A program made the position numbers and the translations under genes. Shown here one piece after another: positions 23,678 to 37,100 of a stretch of DNA of 64,000 nucleotides. Source of the stretch: Phallusia mammillata (Eukaryota > Chordata > Ascidiacea > Phlebobranchia > Ascidiidae); assembly GCA_003260075.1 (NCBI GenBank), contig QLIY01000358.1:77959-141958 (forward strand), in the 5' to 3' direction. The notes under the pieces were generated by a model that did no database searches, was not told the origin of the DNA, and saw only the letters and a program-made list of their open reading frames with translations. How positions within the stretch are numbered: the stretch's first letter is position 1; the number at the start of each line of letters is the position of its first letter.

Positions 23678-24525
23678 ATTATAACAGATCAAAATAATTT
23701 ACACTCGGTGGAACTAGTGAGCTATGTCACCAGTGCTTGAAAAGGGTATCTTCGCACTTTGTAGGTTAAAGGGTCGTTCGTTGGTGTCAGTTTTCCTGGC
23801 TCGTGATGAGTGAATCAGGAGACCTGTGCGTTTCTCAGCGGGAAGTGGTGGAGCTTGTACCTATGTAAAGGGTTAGCTGGTAACCTCCTAAACTGGGGAT
23901 GAAAAAACTAATTTAACAGTAACACTTCTAGTTAGATGTATTTTGTAATATTTTGGTCTAATAAAGTTAATGAAGATGTGATGTGATATGGGTATATAAT
24001 TTTAAAAAATTTTTGTCACTGACCTAAATTTTAACTTTACTTTGGTAAAAAAAAACAATTATTTAAGTTGGTTTAACCTGAGGTATAAACAATGGAGTAT
24101 GTATTGTTTTCATAAAGTTATGAAACATGTCAATCTGAAGTATCTAAATTGTTATGCAATGTATATGACTGTTTAAGCAATCAATCAGTTGAATTTATTT
24201 GTTTCAGCTCCAAGAGTATAGTAGTATTGACTGGGTGTAAATGTTTGTTTCAAGTGTAAAAAATGGGTGCAGCTGCAGCCACAAGTGGTTATGCTTAGGA
24301 GCTGACCCTATCTATGTGTGTGTGGCAAATTTGTGCATAAATGTTATGAAGCAGAAAAGAAATTGCACAAGAATAAAGTCTGCATGCATGTTAGAAATGT
24401 GAAGCTTACTGAAAAAGTTACATTTTTTGGCTACAAAACAGTCATTTTTGTTGTCAATTTCTTTTCAGTCAACTTAAAAGCAATATTTTGTAAGCATAAT
24501 TCCTTAGTTGGTTTGCCTTTGAGTT

Positions 24526-27500
24526 ATGCTTCGATCAAGAAGGCCATTTCAACTGCTGCAAAAAGTAGCGTCATCCACAAAAGCAACACAAATTGTTGTG
24601 AGAAATGTTAACAAAACGAAACAAGGCAACGCCGCTGTAATACGCAGACAATATGCAAGTACATCTCAAACTATACACAATCAGGCTGCAGCTGCTGCCA
24701 AAGCTGAGCCATTTATAAATGGAAGCAACGCAATTTATGTTGAGGATATGTATGAGAGTTGGTTGAAAGATCCGTCAAGTGTACACCAGGTGGGAATAAT
24801 AATTTTCCAAACAGTTGTAATGTGTAAAGAAATATACCAATCTATGGTTAAGATGCTTTATTTCACTTACAAAGTCACAAAAAATAAATGTTTGTTAATT
24901 TAAATTCTAAATTTTTCATTCAATTTTTCAAAACCACAATGTTGTACATTATATATAAATGACTTAAATTTCTCTTAAGCCCTTCTTGATTTTAAGTTAT
25001 ATTCATCTAAGCTGTAAAATATGTTCTTTTTTTCCTTTTTTTAGTTGTTCAAACACTTTATCAAGTTCTATGATCTTTTCATACAACCTAGCAATGATTT
25101 GAAATCTTAAAAGAATTAGATGATACAAACTGTAGCTTTAAAAACATAGTTCAAAAGAAATTCTCTTAATGTTTTTTTCGTCCCAAAATCTAAAAAATTT
25201 TCTAAAAAATTTCTTTAAGTAGACATAATTGTATAGTACACAAAGAGCTAAAAATAATATGTATTGGCAAGAAGATGAATGACGTTGCAATTTCTAAAAA
25301 AATGTCTGTTGTTTGATGTTATGTGACCCTTTCGCTTAAAAATTAAAATTGCACCAAGCATCAGGAAGAAAAACAATAGGGGATCAAAGCTGAATTTATA
25401 GGTTTTTCGGCAATACCATAGAAAACAAAGTTTTTTTCACCTACTCTCACTCAACTGAAGATCGCCGTAAAACGGGTTTAACCGACAAAAGAAAGGCTCC
25501 CGTTAATACGGGCCGATTATTATTTGTGCACACGTCACGCCAGCTCAAGGCGGAACGCAACACCCCCATAACGCCCATTTTTTCGACCAATCGAGATGGC
25601 TTGAAGTTGTGTGGTGTGTCGGATTGGCGCACAGGTGCCGAAAACGACTCTCGCCGAAAAAATGTTGTCCGGGAAGTTTCTGCAAACCTTGTTTGGCCAT
25701 TTTTTTATTAGTGAACTCGGAGTTACATCTTTATATTTAGTATTTAGTTTTTATTTAGCGCGTTTGAATGTTTTTTTTGGGGGCAAATGCTACGTCATTC
25801 GAAAACTACGTCGTGTGAAGCTGTTTACAGTGGTACGCCCCCCCCCCTTATATTTAGTATTTAGTTTTTATTTAGCGCGTTTGAATGTTTTTTTTTGGGG
25901 GGCAAATACTACGTCATTCGAAAACTACGTCGTGTGAAGCTGTTTACAGTGGTACACGCTAAATATAGCCTCTTTCTCATAATTTCGTAATACTTTCAAA
26001 ACTGCACTAGCTACCACCTTTGCGCGAACAAACATGTGAATCGACGGTACACATACAAAGAATGAAACTACTTTTCTTATATATGTCGTTAAAAAAGCTT
26101 AAAATTGTTGCTCAGGGAATCGTTACTCTGAGAGGCTCCACCTTACATTTTTTTTATTAAAAACGACGCTATTTGCACAAAATAACGGAAATACCTTTTA
26201 GATTTTTAAGATTTTTTACAATGGTGTAAAATAAATAAGTCAAAAAACTTATTTGGTGTTTTGCCCCGCAGAACTTTGTTTATTGAACAAAGCGATGTAA
26301 TACATTTTACCGAAACCTCGATAAAAGTTGTACCACTTAACAGCGGCATAGTGTTAGTGATGTGATGAACCAAAATTCCTGTGGCCGAAACATTACGGCC
26401 CAAAATGCCGTTTTGCCGACACTTTGTTTTTCGGTCCGAATAGTTTGATAATTCGACAGAAACCGAACTTTTTAATTGGCATGAAACTAATGTAATGTTT
26501 ACAAACATTAGTGACGTAAACTATAGCTATACTTGTCCGTATGGTCAATATCTTGTCACCAGCTGTAATATCACCAATTAAAAAAAATCATAATTTACCT
26601 CAATTATGCAACCAGAGAACACGCGCGTCGTTGTCTGTCAAATATTAGATGTGTTGTTCTGCCTCGTATTACAAAAATTACTTTGGGTAGGTCATAAATG
26701 AGTTCAACTGCATTAACAACGTAAGGTTTAGTTTAAACGTCCACCAGGCAAGGGTTTTAGGTTATGCGTGATTCGCCCGTTGGGCCTTTCGTACCAACTT
26801 GACGTTATTAACGATAAGCGTTTTTTTTTCGATTCTACTAGACCAGGGGTCTTAAACTCAAACTACTTTGAGGCCGCAGTGTTTCATAACGGAACGGAAC
26901 GGAACGTTATACCGGAACGACATAAATCATTTTTAACTCAAATACCGGAACGACATACCGAAATAAAAAATATTCAAAATAACGGAACGAAATACCGTTA
27001 TTTTTTATTCCGGTATTTCGTTCTGGACATTTGACATGAAACAATTGCTGAAAATTTCGCGCCGTTATAGCTATAATAAGAATTGAAGCTCCAACAATTT
27101 ACATCCGTTTGCTGGTTTTACCATCATTGACAGATGTTATGTGACGTAACAACTACCGACAATAATATTTGTGTGTTGCAACTTTCTTTATTTTTTCGCT
27201 TAAAAGTTGCAAAGACCACAAAGAAATGTTCATTTGTTAAGACCGGAATACCGAAAAATACCGTTATAAATTTATTTCGGTCAGACCGGAACGAATTGAA
27301 AATATAGGTCCAGAACGAAATAACGAAAATAATGATTTGCTCAGAACGAATAACGTTATTTGGTTTCGTTCCGTTCCGGTATGAAACACTCTTTGGGGGC
27401 CAAAAACAAACTTTTAAGTAAGTCGGGTGCCGCACTATATATTGAAAAAAAATTTGCAAGATTAAAAAGTAAATGTTCATTTATGCCATTAGCTACATTA

Positions 27501-28082
27501 AAAAGAATATGGTAATAAATAACAAACATATTACTGTGTAGCAAAGTGAATAAGTCAACTGTGCTATATTGCTTTGTGTGGAAACAATGACGCAACAATA
27601 TATAAAGTATGACGCAACAATCACAATTGCTGATTTTAAAAATGGGCTCGTTCAATCATCCTGTAAAAACGTTGCATATACAAATAGAGAATGGTTGAAT
27701 CTTGTAAATTCACTGGTCTGACAGGGTATTCCGCCTAAGCAAAACACATACCCTTCGAGGGCCGCGTGTTTGAGACCCCTGAACTAGGCAGTCGTGGCAG
27801 CGGCGTTTCCCCTCGTCCCCTAAGCGAGCGCCAACACATTCGTTTTTATTTTTACCACCCTTTAATGTTCAAATTGCAATTGTCATAATTGTAACGAATG
27901 CGAACAATTCATAACCCCCCCCCCAAAAATGGGCTCGTTCAATCATCCTGTAAAAACGTTGCATATACAAATAGAGAATGGTTGAATCTTGTAAATTCAC
28001 TGGTCTGACAGGGTATTCCGCCTAAGCAAAACACATACCCTTCGAGGGCCGCGTGTTTGAGACCCCTGAACTAGGCAGTCGT

Positions 28083-28125
<43 letters not shown>

Positions 28126-31100
28126 AATTGTGTTTGTTACGGAACAGTATTGGTCAAACATTTCTAAAAAGTGTAAAAGCATATAACGCATGACTAACGT
28201 TGGTCCGATTCCCGGGTATGCGGCATACCTGGCATTCTCGTGTTGGGCGCCTATGCATGCACCTATAATCGCTATTTCGGCTTAAGAATAAACACCGAAT
28301 GATTGTAAAACACGCAAATACCCAACAGCAATAACGTGTTTTCGCATTTCTTCGCCGTGTGCACGCGGTACATTGCTAATCACTAACAAGGCACAGAGTC
28401 ATTTATTAAGCATTCTGGTTTATGTCAAACATGTTATTGGCCCTAAACCGAATTATCGTCAAAACTTCCGACGCGTCAAACCCAACCTTAATCATAACGG
28501 TCGTATCTCTGCTTCAGGTTATGTATTCTTCCGAATTCGCCGTGATCTTCGGGTGTCTTGGTCGTCTTGCCTGCAACTTATTTTTTTAACATTTGGGAAA
28601 TTTTATATTTTTAAGATTTGGGAAATTTGGTAACTGCTACAACTCCATGCTGTCAAACACCTAAGGTGGTGCGCTATTTGACATGGCATCTACAGTTTGA
28701 AAACACGATTTAGCCAAAGCGTTGGTAGGCAAACATCCTTGTTTCACTAAACACCTCAACCCCCCAGTTTATGCTGACTTGGTTATTCAATTTGTCTGGG
28801 TTCAAATTCCCAGAAAGCACTTGGGCTTAGGTTTTGCAGGTTTGGTTGCATTTATAAATACTGCATTTACATTTACAGTCATGGAACTCATATTTCCGAA
28901 GTGTTAATGCTGGTGTTCCACCTGGTCAAGCATATCAGTCACCACCTACTATAGGGGGTTCACCAGCTACAATTCCAGTAACAACATCTACAACTGTGGA
29001 TGCAGGTCAAATAAGAGATGTAGTAGATGAACATCTCTCTGTACAAGCCCTGATCAGGGGTTACCAGGTAGAGTATCTTGTCAAATATGTTGATAAAGTT
29101 TGTAAAATTGAATCTCTACACTCATAGTCACCAACAAACGTAATACTCTTTGTATGTTTAAATGCTTAACATTTTAGCTAACCACAACATATATATAGGG
29201 AAAACTTTGAAGTAATTTTTAATCCACAAAATACATGTGTTATTCTTGCCTTTTAAGTGTCCGGCCTACTTTTTTGTTTATTTATGGTGCTTTTTTTGTT
29301 CTTTTTTACATAGAGTTACATGCTGTTTACATTTTCATGCATTTTATTATGACACATTGTGCGTGGTTTATATAGAAACCTTGAAGTTTGGTTGATGCAT
29401 CAGATATAAAATCTATTACTTCGGATGTAGTAATCTACAACCAATGAACATGGGAATGGTGAAAAATCATTGATGTGTACACACGCAATGTGTCCATATT
29501 TTGCCTGTTTCATTTGAACATGTCATTACATACAGATTCGTGGCCATAGTATAGCTCAGTTGGATCCCCTAGGCATTCTTGATGCAGATTTGGACTCCAC
29601 AACTCCACCAGAATTATCACTTAACAGTTATAGTTTGGGTAGGATTGGATTAGTTGTGTTATACATATAAACCTTAGTGGGCACTGGTTTACCTGCAGGT
29701 TTGCTTATTGTATTGAGGTTAATTAAATGCTTTCAATAAAACTGTTCATCAAATACAAAATTTGACTGATCCTTAACTGCTGCAAAACTGTTAGGTTCAG
29801 CATTAAAAGTGTTGATATTTGGGAATAAAAACTTATACAGTTGTTTGAGTAAACCTGCAGTGCTCCTTGTGTATTATCTAGAGTTGGCCATGGTTATGTT
29901 TTTGCCTGGTTTGGTAAAAATTTTGCAGCAAATTGGTATGTTTTAGCACCACTTTTCTTTTGGTATGTGTATGATGTTTGGTTGCAAGTCTATGAATGTT
30001 TATGTTTTGGAAGAGTTCAATTGTTTTCACACTCAGTTTCCTCATACTCACCATGAAAAGGTTGATGGTCTCCATTGCATTGTTTGCTATTGCATCATTT
30101 TACATGCATCGCAATGACAGTGCACACAATGTGTATTTTGATGTGTTGATATTTTCTTGAGAAAACCTATATCAGATTTCCCAAAGTTGAAATAGGTATT
30201 AAGCTCTGGATAAAGATACAGGACAAAAACAACAATCATAAGTTCATACTTGGAGAATTGTTCTTTCTGTTAGAACATTTTTAAACTCCTTCAGATCCGT
30301 GGTCATCTACTGAGCAACCTGGACCCACTGGGAATATCTAAGGGCAGAAGTGAAATGGATAACACAGAAAACATTGACAGACTGTCAAGAAACATGCTAG
30401 TTATGGGAAGAGACAATCCATTTGGTACCAATGTCGTGTCAAACTTGTATATATTTGCATGCAGTGTAGCTAGCAATTTTTTAGTTGACTCTTTTAATGG
30501 TTGAGGAGTTAATAGCAAAAACACACAAAAATAATTACTTTTAATGTGGTGTTTTAAGTTTTCAACTGATTGGTGTACAGAAAAATAAATTTGATGTGAA
30601 GATGCTGTGCAGATGTCAATAATATTTTCATTTTACAGTTTTGCAATGCTGTCTATACATCAACAATGTGATAATAACCTATTCACTTGTGCTCCTGATT
30701 GAGCATTTTTTTGAATTCGCATTAAATCCCAGCCAAAAGCTTTTTGCTTTTTTGAAAATGTGGATCATTGTTTGTAATTTTCGTATTGTGTGTAAGCTTT
30801 TTCAAACAAATCAATCAAGGCAGTAAGAGCAATGTTGTTGGCTGACACAAGCTGTGCTAGGATCTACAATAAGATTTAACACAAGTTGTAAAAGTAGATG
30901 CTGGTTAAGAAATATTTCTCACAAACCTTCAACAGTTTATAGTAGCCATTTTTAATTTTTTAATCTGTTCATGTAATGTTCGTTTGTAACCAGGTGTCTT
31001 TAACATTGATATTTGTACTTTGAATGTTTTAACAACATGCCATGTGTGAGTGTGTGTTTGAGCTTACGTAGAAAGATTATAATTGATCACCGTTTGTATT

Positions 31101-34100
31101 GCAAATTTTGCTGCATGTGGTGCTTATGCTGTGACAGTGGTGTCTAAACATACAAATTTGCCCATTACTTGCAATGTTTTAAGAATTTTTGTAGTGTTTG
31201 TTATGCCTATACTATAGATTTTTAACATCTTTATAGAATGGTTCAAAACAGACTAATTTGTTTTTAGGGGAAAGCGAAATGGACAAAGTTTATCAATTGC
31301 CCAAAACCACAATGATTGGTGGCTCAGAAAATGCTCTTCCACTGAAAGACATAGTTAAAAGACTCGAGGTATTTATTAAAATATATTTACCTCAAACAAT
31401 AAAACTTTTTCCAAAATAGTTTTGAACAGTTTTATGCATTATTATCATTCAAAAACTAAGAACAAACCTTTGAAATTTTCACTGATTTTTTGCAGGACAC
31501 TTACTGCCGTAATATTGGAGTTGAGTACATGTTTATTAACAACTATGAACAATGCAACTGGATTCGAGAACAATTTGAAGTGCCTGGTGTTACTCAGCTC
31601 AAAGATGCAGAAAAATTACTGGCATGGCAGCGTGTCTTGAGATCAACAAAGTATGTGGGACGTGCATGTCTGAATTATACTTTAAACCAGCGATCTACTT
31701 GTTGCATAAAATAGTGACATTGATTTTAAGGTTTGAGGAATTCCTTGCAAAAAAATGGACCAGTGAAAAGCGTTTTGGTTTGGAGGGATGCGAGATATTG
31801 ATTCCTGGGTTAAAAACAATCATAGATTCTGCTTCCAATCAAGGAGTGGACAGTTTTGTGCTTGGCATGCCACACAGGTAGGATTATTTATACCCATAAG
31901 TCGTGCATTAACGCATAAAAAATGAAAATCACGATGTTAGCTGAAACCAATTTGTTTTTAGGGGACGATTAAACGTACTGGCCAACGTGATTCGAAAAGA
32001 TTTGGACCAGATCTTCTGCCAATTCGACAGTAATCTTCGGGCAGGTAAGATAATCTTTCATATCCCCTTTCAGGTGGGTTGAATATGTGGTCAACAGCTC
32101 GTATTTCATGTTTAGGTGACGAAGGCTCAGGAGACGTGAAGTACCATCTTGGTATGTCACATCAACGCATCAACCACGTCACAAACAAACTCATAAACCT
32201 GTCGTTAGTAGCAAATCCTTCACACTTGGAAGGTAATTATGTACAGGGTCTTGTTTATACGTTTGAACAACTTCGCACAATGAGCATAGTTAAAACATGC
32301 GATGCGTTTATTTTGTGACAATTAAATACGATAGTTTTTTAAGAAAAAAAACACCTTTATTTCATTGAATGCTTTTAGTGTACGAAAAAACGCAGAGACA
32401 TTTTTTTGCCAAAAGCAGACATTTTAACACAGGCATTTTCAAAGACCAACATCAAAAACGAAAGTTTCTAAAACCTCTAGTGCCCCACTCCCCCCCCCCC
32501 CAAAAGCAGACATTTTAACACAGGCATTTTCAAAGACCAACATCAAATACGAAACTGATTGTTTGCTACTAGAGTTTCTAAAACCTCTAGTGCCCCACCT
32601 ACCTTTTACATTCGAGTCGTCAGACTTTCATACAAATATATATTACGGTTAGCTTACGGTCTTTTGCAATAATTTCCCTATGATATCGACATGGTCCACT
32701 AAAAAATTTCGCTGGTCACTAACTTCATAAATGGTAAAATATTTTCGACATCTTTCGATGTATAAACTTGTCGCTTATTTTTTTCTACACAGCTGTCGAC
32801 CCTGTAGTTCAGGGCAAAACCAAAGCTGAACAATATTACCGTGAAGATACCGACGGCAAAAAAGTCATGTCTATCCTCATGCATGGTGATGCTGCATTTT
32901 CAGGACAGGTATTTTCAAATTATTGGCCTGTAGCAAACTATACAATGCAAATCTAAAGTCAAAAGATTCGATTTTCGTTGTTAAGAATGTTTTATTGCCC
33001 TGTACATTATAACCGATTCTTACTTCATATGTACGTGTATTTGCGTTACGCTTAACCCTTGCCCCGGCTGGTATTTGTACTAGGGCGTGGTTTATGAAAC
33101 TTTCCATTTGAGCGACTTGCCAGCGTACACCACCAACGGAACAATCCACATCGTCGTCAACAACCAGATCGGGTTTACCACAGATCCAAGACACTCAAGG
33201 TATAGTTTTCATATTTATATTTTAGTACAATTTGAACTGTGTTGTATAAGGCGGCCTGTTTGTAAAATGTAAATTAAGCTGAACTGATACCACATCGAGT
33301 TAGTTTTACTTCACATTGGTTGAGTTTATAGTCATCTACGACGGCTCCATTATATCCTGGCAATTGGTTTGTCTTTTTTTATGACGACTTTCATGTTTTT
33401 TTGAATCCAGTGTTTCTCTTCCGTCAGAGGAATGAGTCTTCTAAAATTTTTGTGATTCCGCGACATCTCGCCACATTTTAGATTCAGACTGTTTTTACTA
33501 TTTTACATGTTTATTGGTTATGTTATGGCGAGTCAAAAAAGACCAAGACCCATAAAGGTTAAAAAACGCTGGATTGTTCTAATACAAGAAAACATTCAGC
33601 ATGATACATTTAAAACTATTTCGATTTCGGAACACTATATACCGATCTATTCATAAGTTTAATTAGGGCTGTTATCAAACAAATAATTATTTGATTATTT
33701 GAAATTTTTAATTATTTAAAAATTTATTAAATAATTTTTTACTCATTTCAAATAATCAAATAATTTTCTCCTATGCAGTACACCTCGATATATGTACAAA
33801 ATCAATTTATTTGAACACATTGGGGACTTTTTTATGAAATTGCGCGTAGGCTACACAGAAGCACTTAAACATATGTTTTCAGCCTTATATTAATGTTCAT
33901 TACCCAATCCCCCAAAAATGTTGGACAAAAAAGCATGATAATTTTTTGTTCATTCCGGTATTAGTTACACCCAGGAATAATTGAAGTTTTTCAAGCAAGT
34001 GATTAAAATGGTATAGATCACTATTCAATTCAGCCAGTATCCCAGAAAAAGATGTTGTAATAGCGTAAAATACACACGGAATATGTACAGATGGTTTTGC

Positions 34101-37100
34101 CAAATTACGTAGGATAATTGAAGTTTGTCCCTATCTGTACTAATTTATTATTTTAAACAGAAAAAAGATGTAGCCTAGCATACAAAATTTGTTTAGTAGT
34201 TTTAACTATCCTTATTTGATAATGACTCTGGGACTTACATAGCTGGTATTGTAAATTATTTGAATTATTTGATTATTTGATTTGAAAGGAAAAAAATTAT
34301 TTGATTATTTGAAAAATTAAAAACCTTTATTTGATAACAGCCCTAAGTTTAATGATGAAAATAACAGCCCAAACAGACATAAAAAGCGACATGCTTATTG
34401 CCATTTCCTTTATCAATCAGTAATTTATTCAGTTGCAAACTTATTCTGTCATTTTTTGCTGTTTTACGTAGGTCATCCCCGTATTGTACAGATGTGGCGA
34501 TGGTCGTGCGAGCCCCGATTTTCCACGTCAATGCGGACGATGTAGAAGCTGTCATTCATGTTTGCAAGGTAAGGTTACGAATACCTGAAATGAACTTTAA
34601 AAATCCATTCCCTTTACTTTAATTGTCCAAACACACGTTCTCCACGATTGCTGATAGTTCAGTTTTTAAGTTTTGCCCCAAATACATTCGTAAGCTGGAT
34701 CAATAAATAATAGACTTAAATACCTTTTAAATACTACGGTATCGATAGGACCAATATTTTAGAGACAAAACGGATTGTAAGTTGCTGTGCCACATTTAAG
34801 AACCGTTAATATTTCGACTCAATAGCTTTGCTCATTTCAACAAAGTGAAGCGCTATTTCCGTTGTATTACTTCTCTAATTAATTATTTGCGCGACTCCCC
34901 CCCCCCCATTTAAGAACCGTTAATATTTCGACTCAATAGCTTTGCTCATTTCAATAAAGTGAAGCGCTATTTCCGTTTGTTACTTCTCTAATTAATTATT
35001 TGCGCGACCGCCTGTCAGACTTTAAATAAGCTATGTAGTCGTTAAGGGAAGGACGCTGCTAATATGTGACGTGTGATATGACATTGCAGTAACCTTTGCT
35101 GTGCTGTAGCCGTGCTAAACAAATCGTTTCTTCGAAACGTTGTTGTCGTTTAATGACATTGCGTGCTTACGTTGTGCAATTCCAAAGTCCGCTATGGTGC
35201 CACCTTTTGTGTTTAACTTTACTTTGGATCGCACCAACGTACTGTCAAGTTCATTGCAAGGTTGGCATGCTCGCCTTCCTAACATCTGTGCGTTCTGTGA
35301 CATGTATGTGACGTCATGTGACAAGCAAAACATTGGGATGATCTTGCGATGGTTCGCTACTCCCTGCGGTGACTTTTGTCTCGTGATTTGACACACTTAA
35401 TTGTGGTGATAACTTTTGCAGGTCGCAGCGGAATGGAGAATGAAATTTCAAAAAGACGTCGTTATTGACTTGGTGTGCTACAGACGAAATGGACACAATG
35501 AGGTGGGCGGGTACGGGATAACAAAATAAACGGCACAAATTGTGTTTTAAGTATGTCAAGCTTTGCTTCACACCTTGCATTATGGAGCTAAAAATCAAGG
35601 CCAACAACAGACTGTTGAAAGTTGCTGCGGTCAAAACTTTAAACACGATGCCAAAACGAAATTTCACGCAACTATTGTGTTTGCAACCGAAACTGTGTTT
35701 GTCTAATTTTTTCATTTTTCTGACAGGAATGTTTTCATAAAGAAGGGCTTGGCAATAAACAAGTTTTTGTTACTCATCAAAACAGACCAAGCACACCCAA
35801 TCACCTGTTAGTAAAGACAACGTTAAAAACTCTTTTAGGCGTCCACTGTCATAAAACCTGTTTATTACCAAGCCCTTCTTTATGAAAACATTCCTGTCTG
35901 TTTGTCGAAACTAGTCACGTGATATGGATTTCGACACACAGACTTTCTATTTGGTAAAGGCTCCCCTTGTCCTGTATTGCGACATCGGTACAGTAACATG
36001 ATATCGTATTTTCCCACTGCAGTGTGAATTTTGTTTGAAAGCTTTTGTTAAACATGTAGCTCCCCCCCCCCCGACTTTCTATTTGGTAAAGGCTCCCCTT
36101 GTCCTGTATTGCGACATCGGCACAGTAACATGATATCGTATTTTCCCACTGTAGTGTGAATTTTGTTTGAAAGCTTTTGTTAAACATGTAGCTATATGGG
36201 GATAAAGTGACGATTGTGTAATCCACGTGACTTTTGCAGATGGACGAGCCAATGTTCACGCAGCCGCTGATGTACCAAAAGATACGCAGCCATCCAAATA
36301 TATTTAAAATTTATACGGACAAGCTAAAAGCCGAAGGGTTGGTGAAGGAAGAAGACGTTGAGGTAATACTGTAATTTATTAGCAGGCATTTGTAAGATGC
36401 AGCGAATAAGTATGCGCTTTTATACATTTGTCTTGAAACAGTCTTACATAAAATGTTTGTGATGGACAATTCATTCGATTTAAGATACAAAACCAGGCAT
36501 TGTTTCTTATAGTTTGCTATATTTTTCTAGTTTAAATTGGCGCTAAGCGGATTGTGATAGAGTAAATAGACCTAATGATGGTCATATCATTTCGAACTGT
36601 TAAAAATTGTTTTCTTCTTCTTAATGCTACTAACAAAAACAATTTGTTGAGCAGCATCTCGATTTAATAACAAATTAATAGGTTTATGTGTTACCTCAAT
36701 TTACTGCGCCATTATGCCAATGACTTTGTTGCAAACTGCCAATGAAAAACATGAAAAAACTATGAAAACATCACAACCTGCCACCAAAGGACAAACATGT
36801 TTCAATTTGAATAACAGTTAACACCACAAAACTATGTTTATGGGCTTTGGAACAACCTAAATTAATGTACAGTGATGCTTGTCTGGTACAGTAGTGCTTG
36901 TATTGTAGTACAGTACTAAAAAAAACTGTATTGTCTAATGTTATATTTCTCCGAAATAAAGCGGTGGTGAACTGTACCTTCCTGCCACGAGCTAACATAA
37001 ACGAGCAATGTTGTGTTTGTGTTGTTTTTTCTTTAAAACGGTGTTTTAACACTGTACTTTGCTGATACGCCTTGTTTTCTTAAAATTCTCGCTTTGTAAC

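Larger units (their letters stand above)
21725..24525. promoter_or_regulatory. head-to-head intergenic region between MAN2B1 and OGDH
   Basis: The mannosidase start codon (21722-21724, minus) and the OGDH start codon (24526, plus) diverge from this 2.8 kb span, so both upstream regions lie here. Three short transposon relics occupy about 0.9 kb of it. An acceptor-like site (ttcttttcag) ends near 24469 and a second (ccttag) near 24506, just before the OGDH ATG. These could join a 5' UTR exon or a trans-spliced leader; the latter is only a guess based on ascidian biology. Confidence 0.4.
24790..28878. other. OGDH: OGDH intron 1, 4.1 kb, rich in transposons and poly-C joins
   Basis: Holds a duplication at 25729-25956, a nested pair of hAT-like elements (26844-27781), and a second duplication ending in a 39-C tract (27638-28123). 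I found no additional coding exon; exon 1 (ending SSVHQ) joins exon 2 (SWNSYFR) in frame. Confidence 0.7.

Noticed and set aside
23700-23900. A GC-richer block upstream of OGDH that looked like a structured RNA or SINE
   Set aside because: No box A/B pair, no terminal repeats and no homologous copy in the window; left unannotated.
27997-28191. A frame encoding a poly-glycine run
   Set aside because: Produced by translating the 39-C tract; no coding support. The same applies to the long Gly run from the 87-G tract at 60361-60447.
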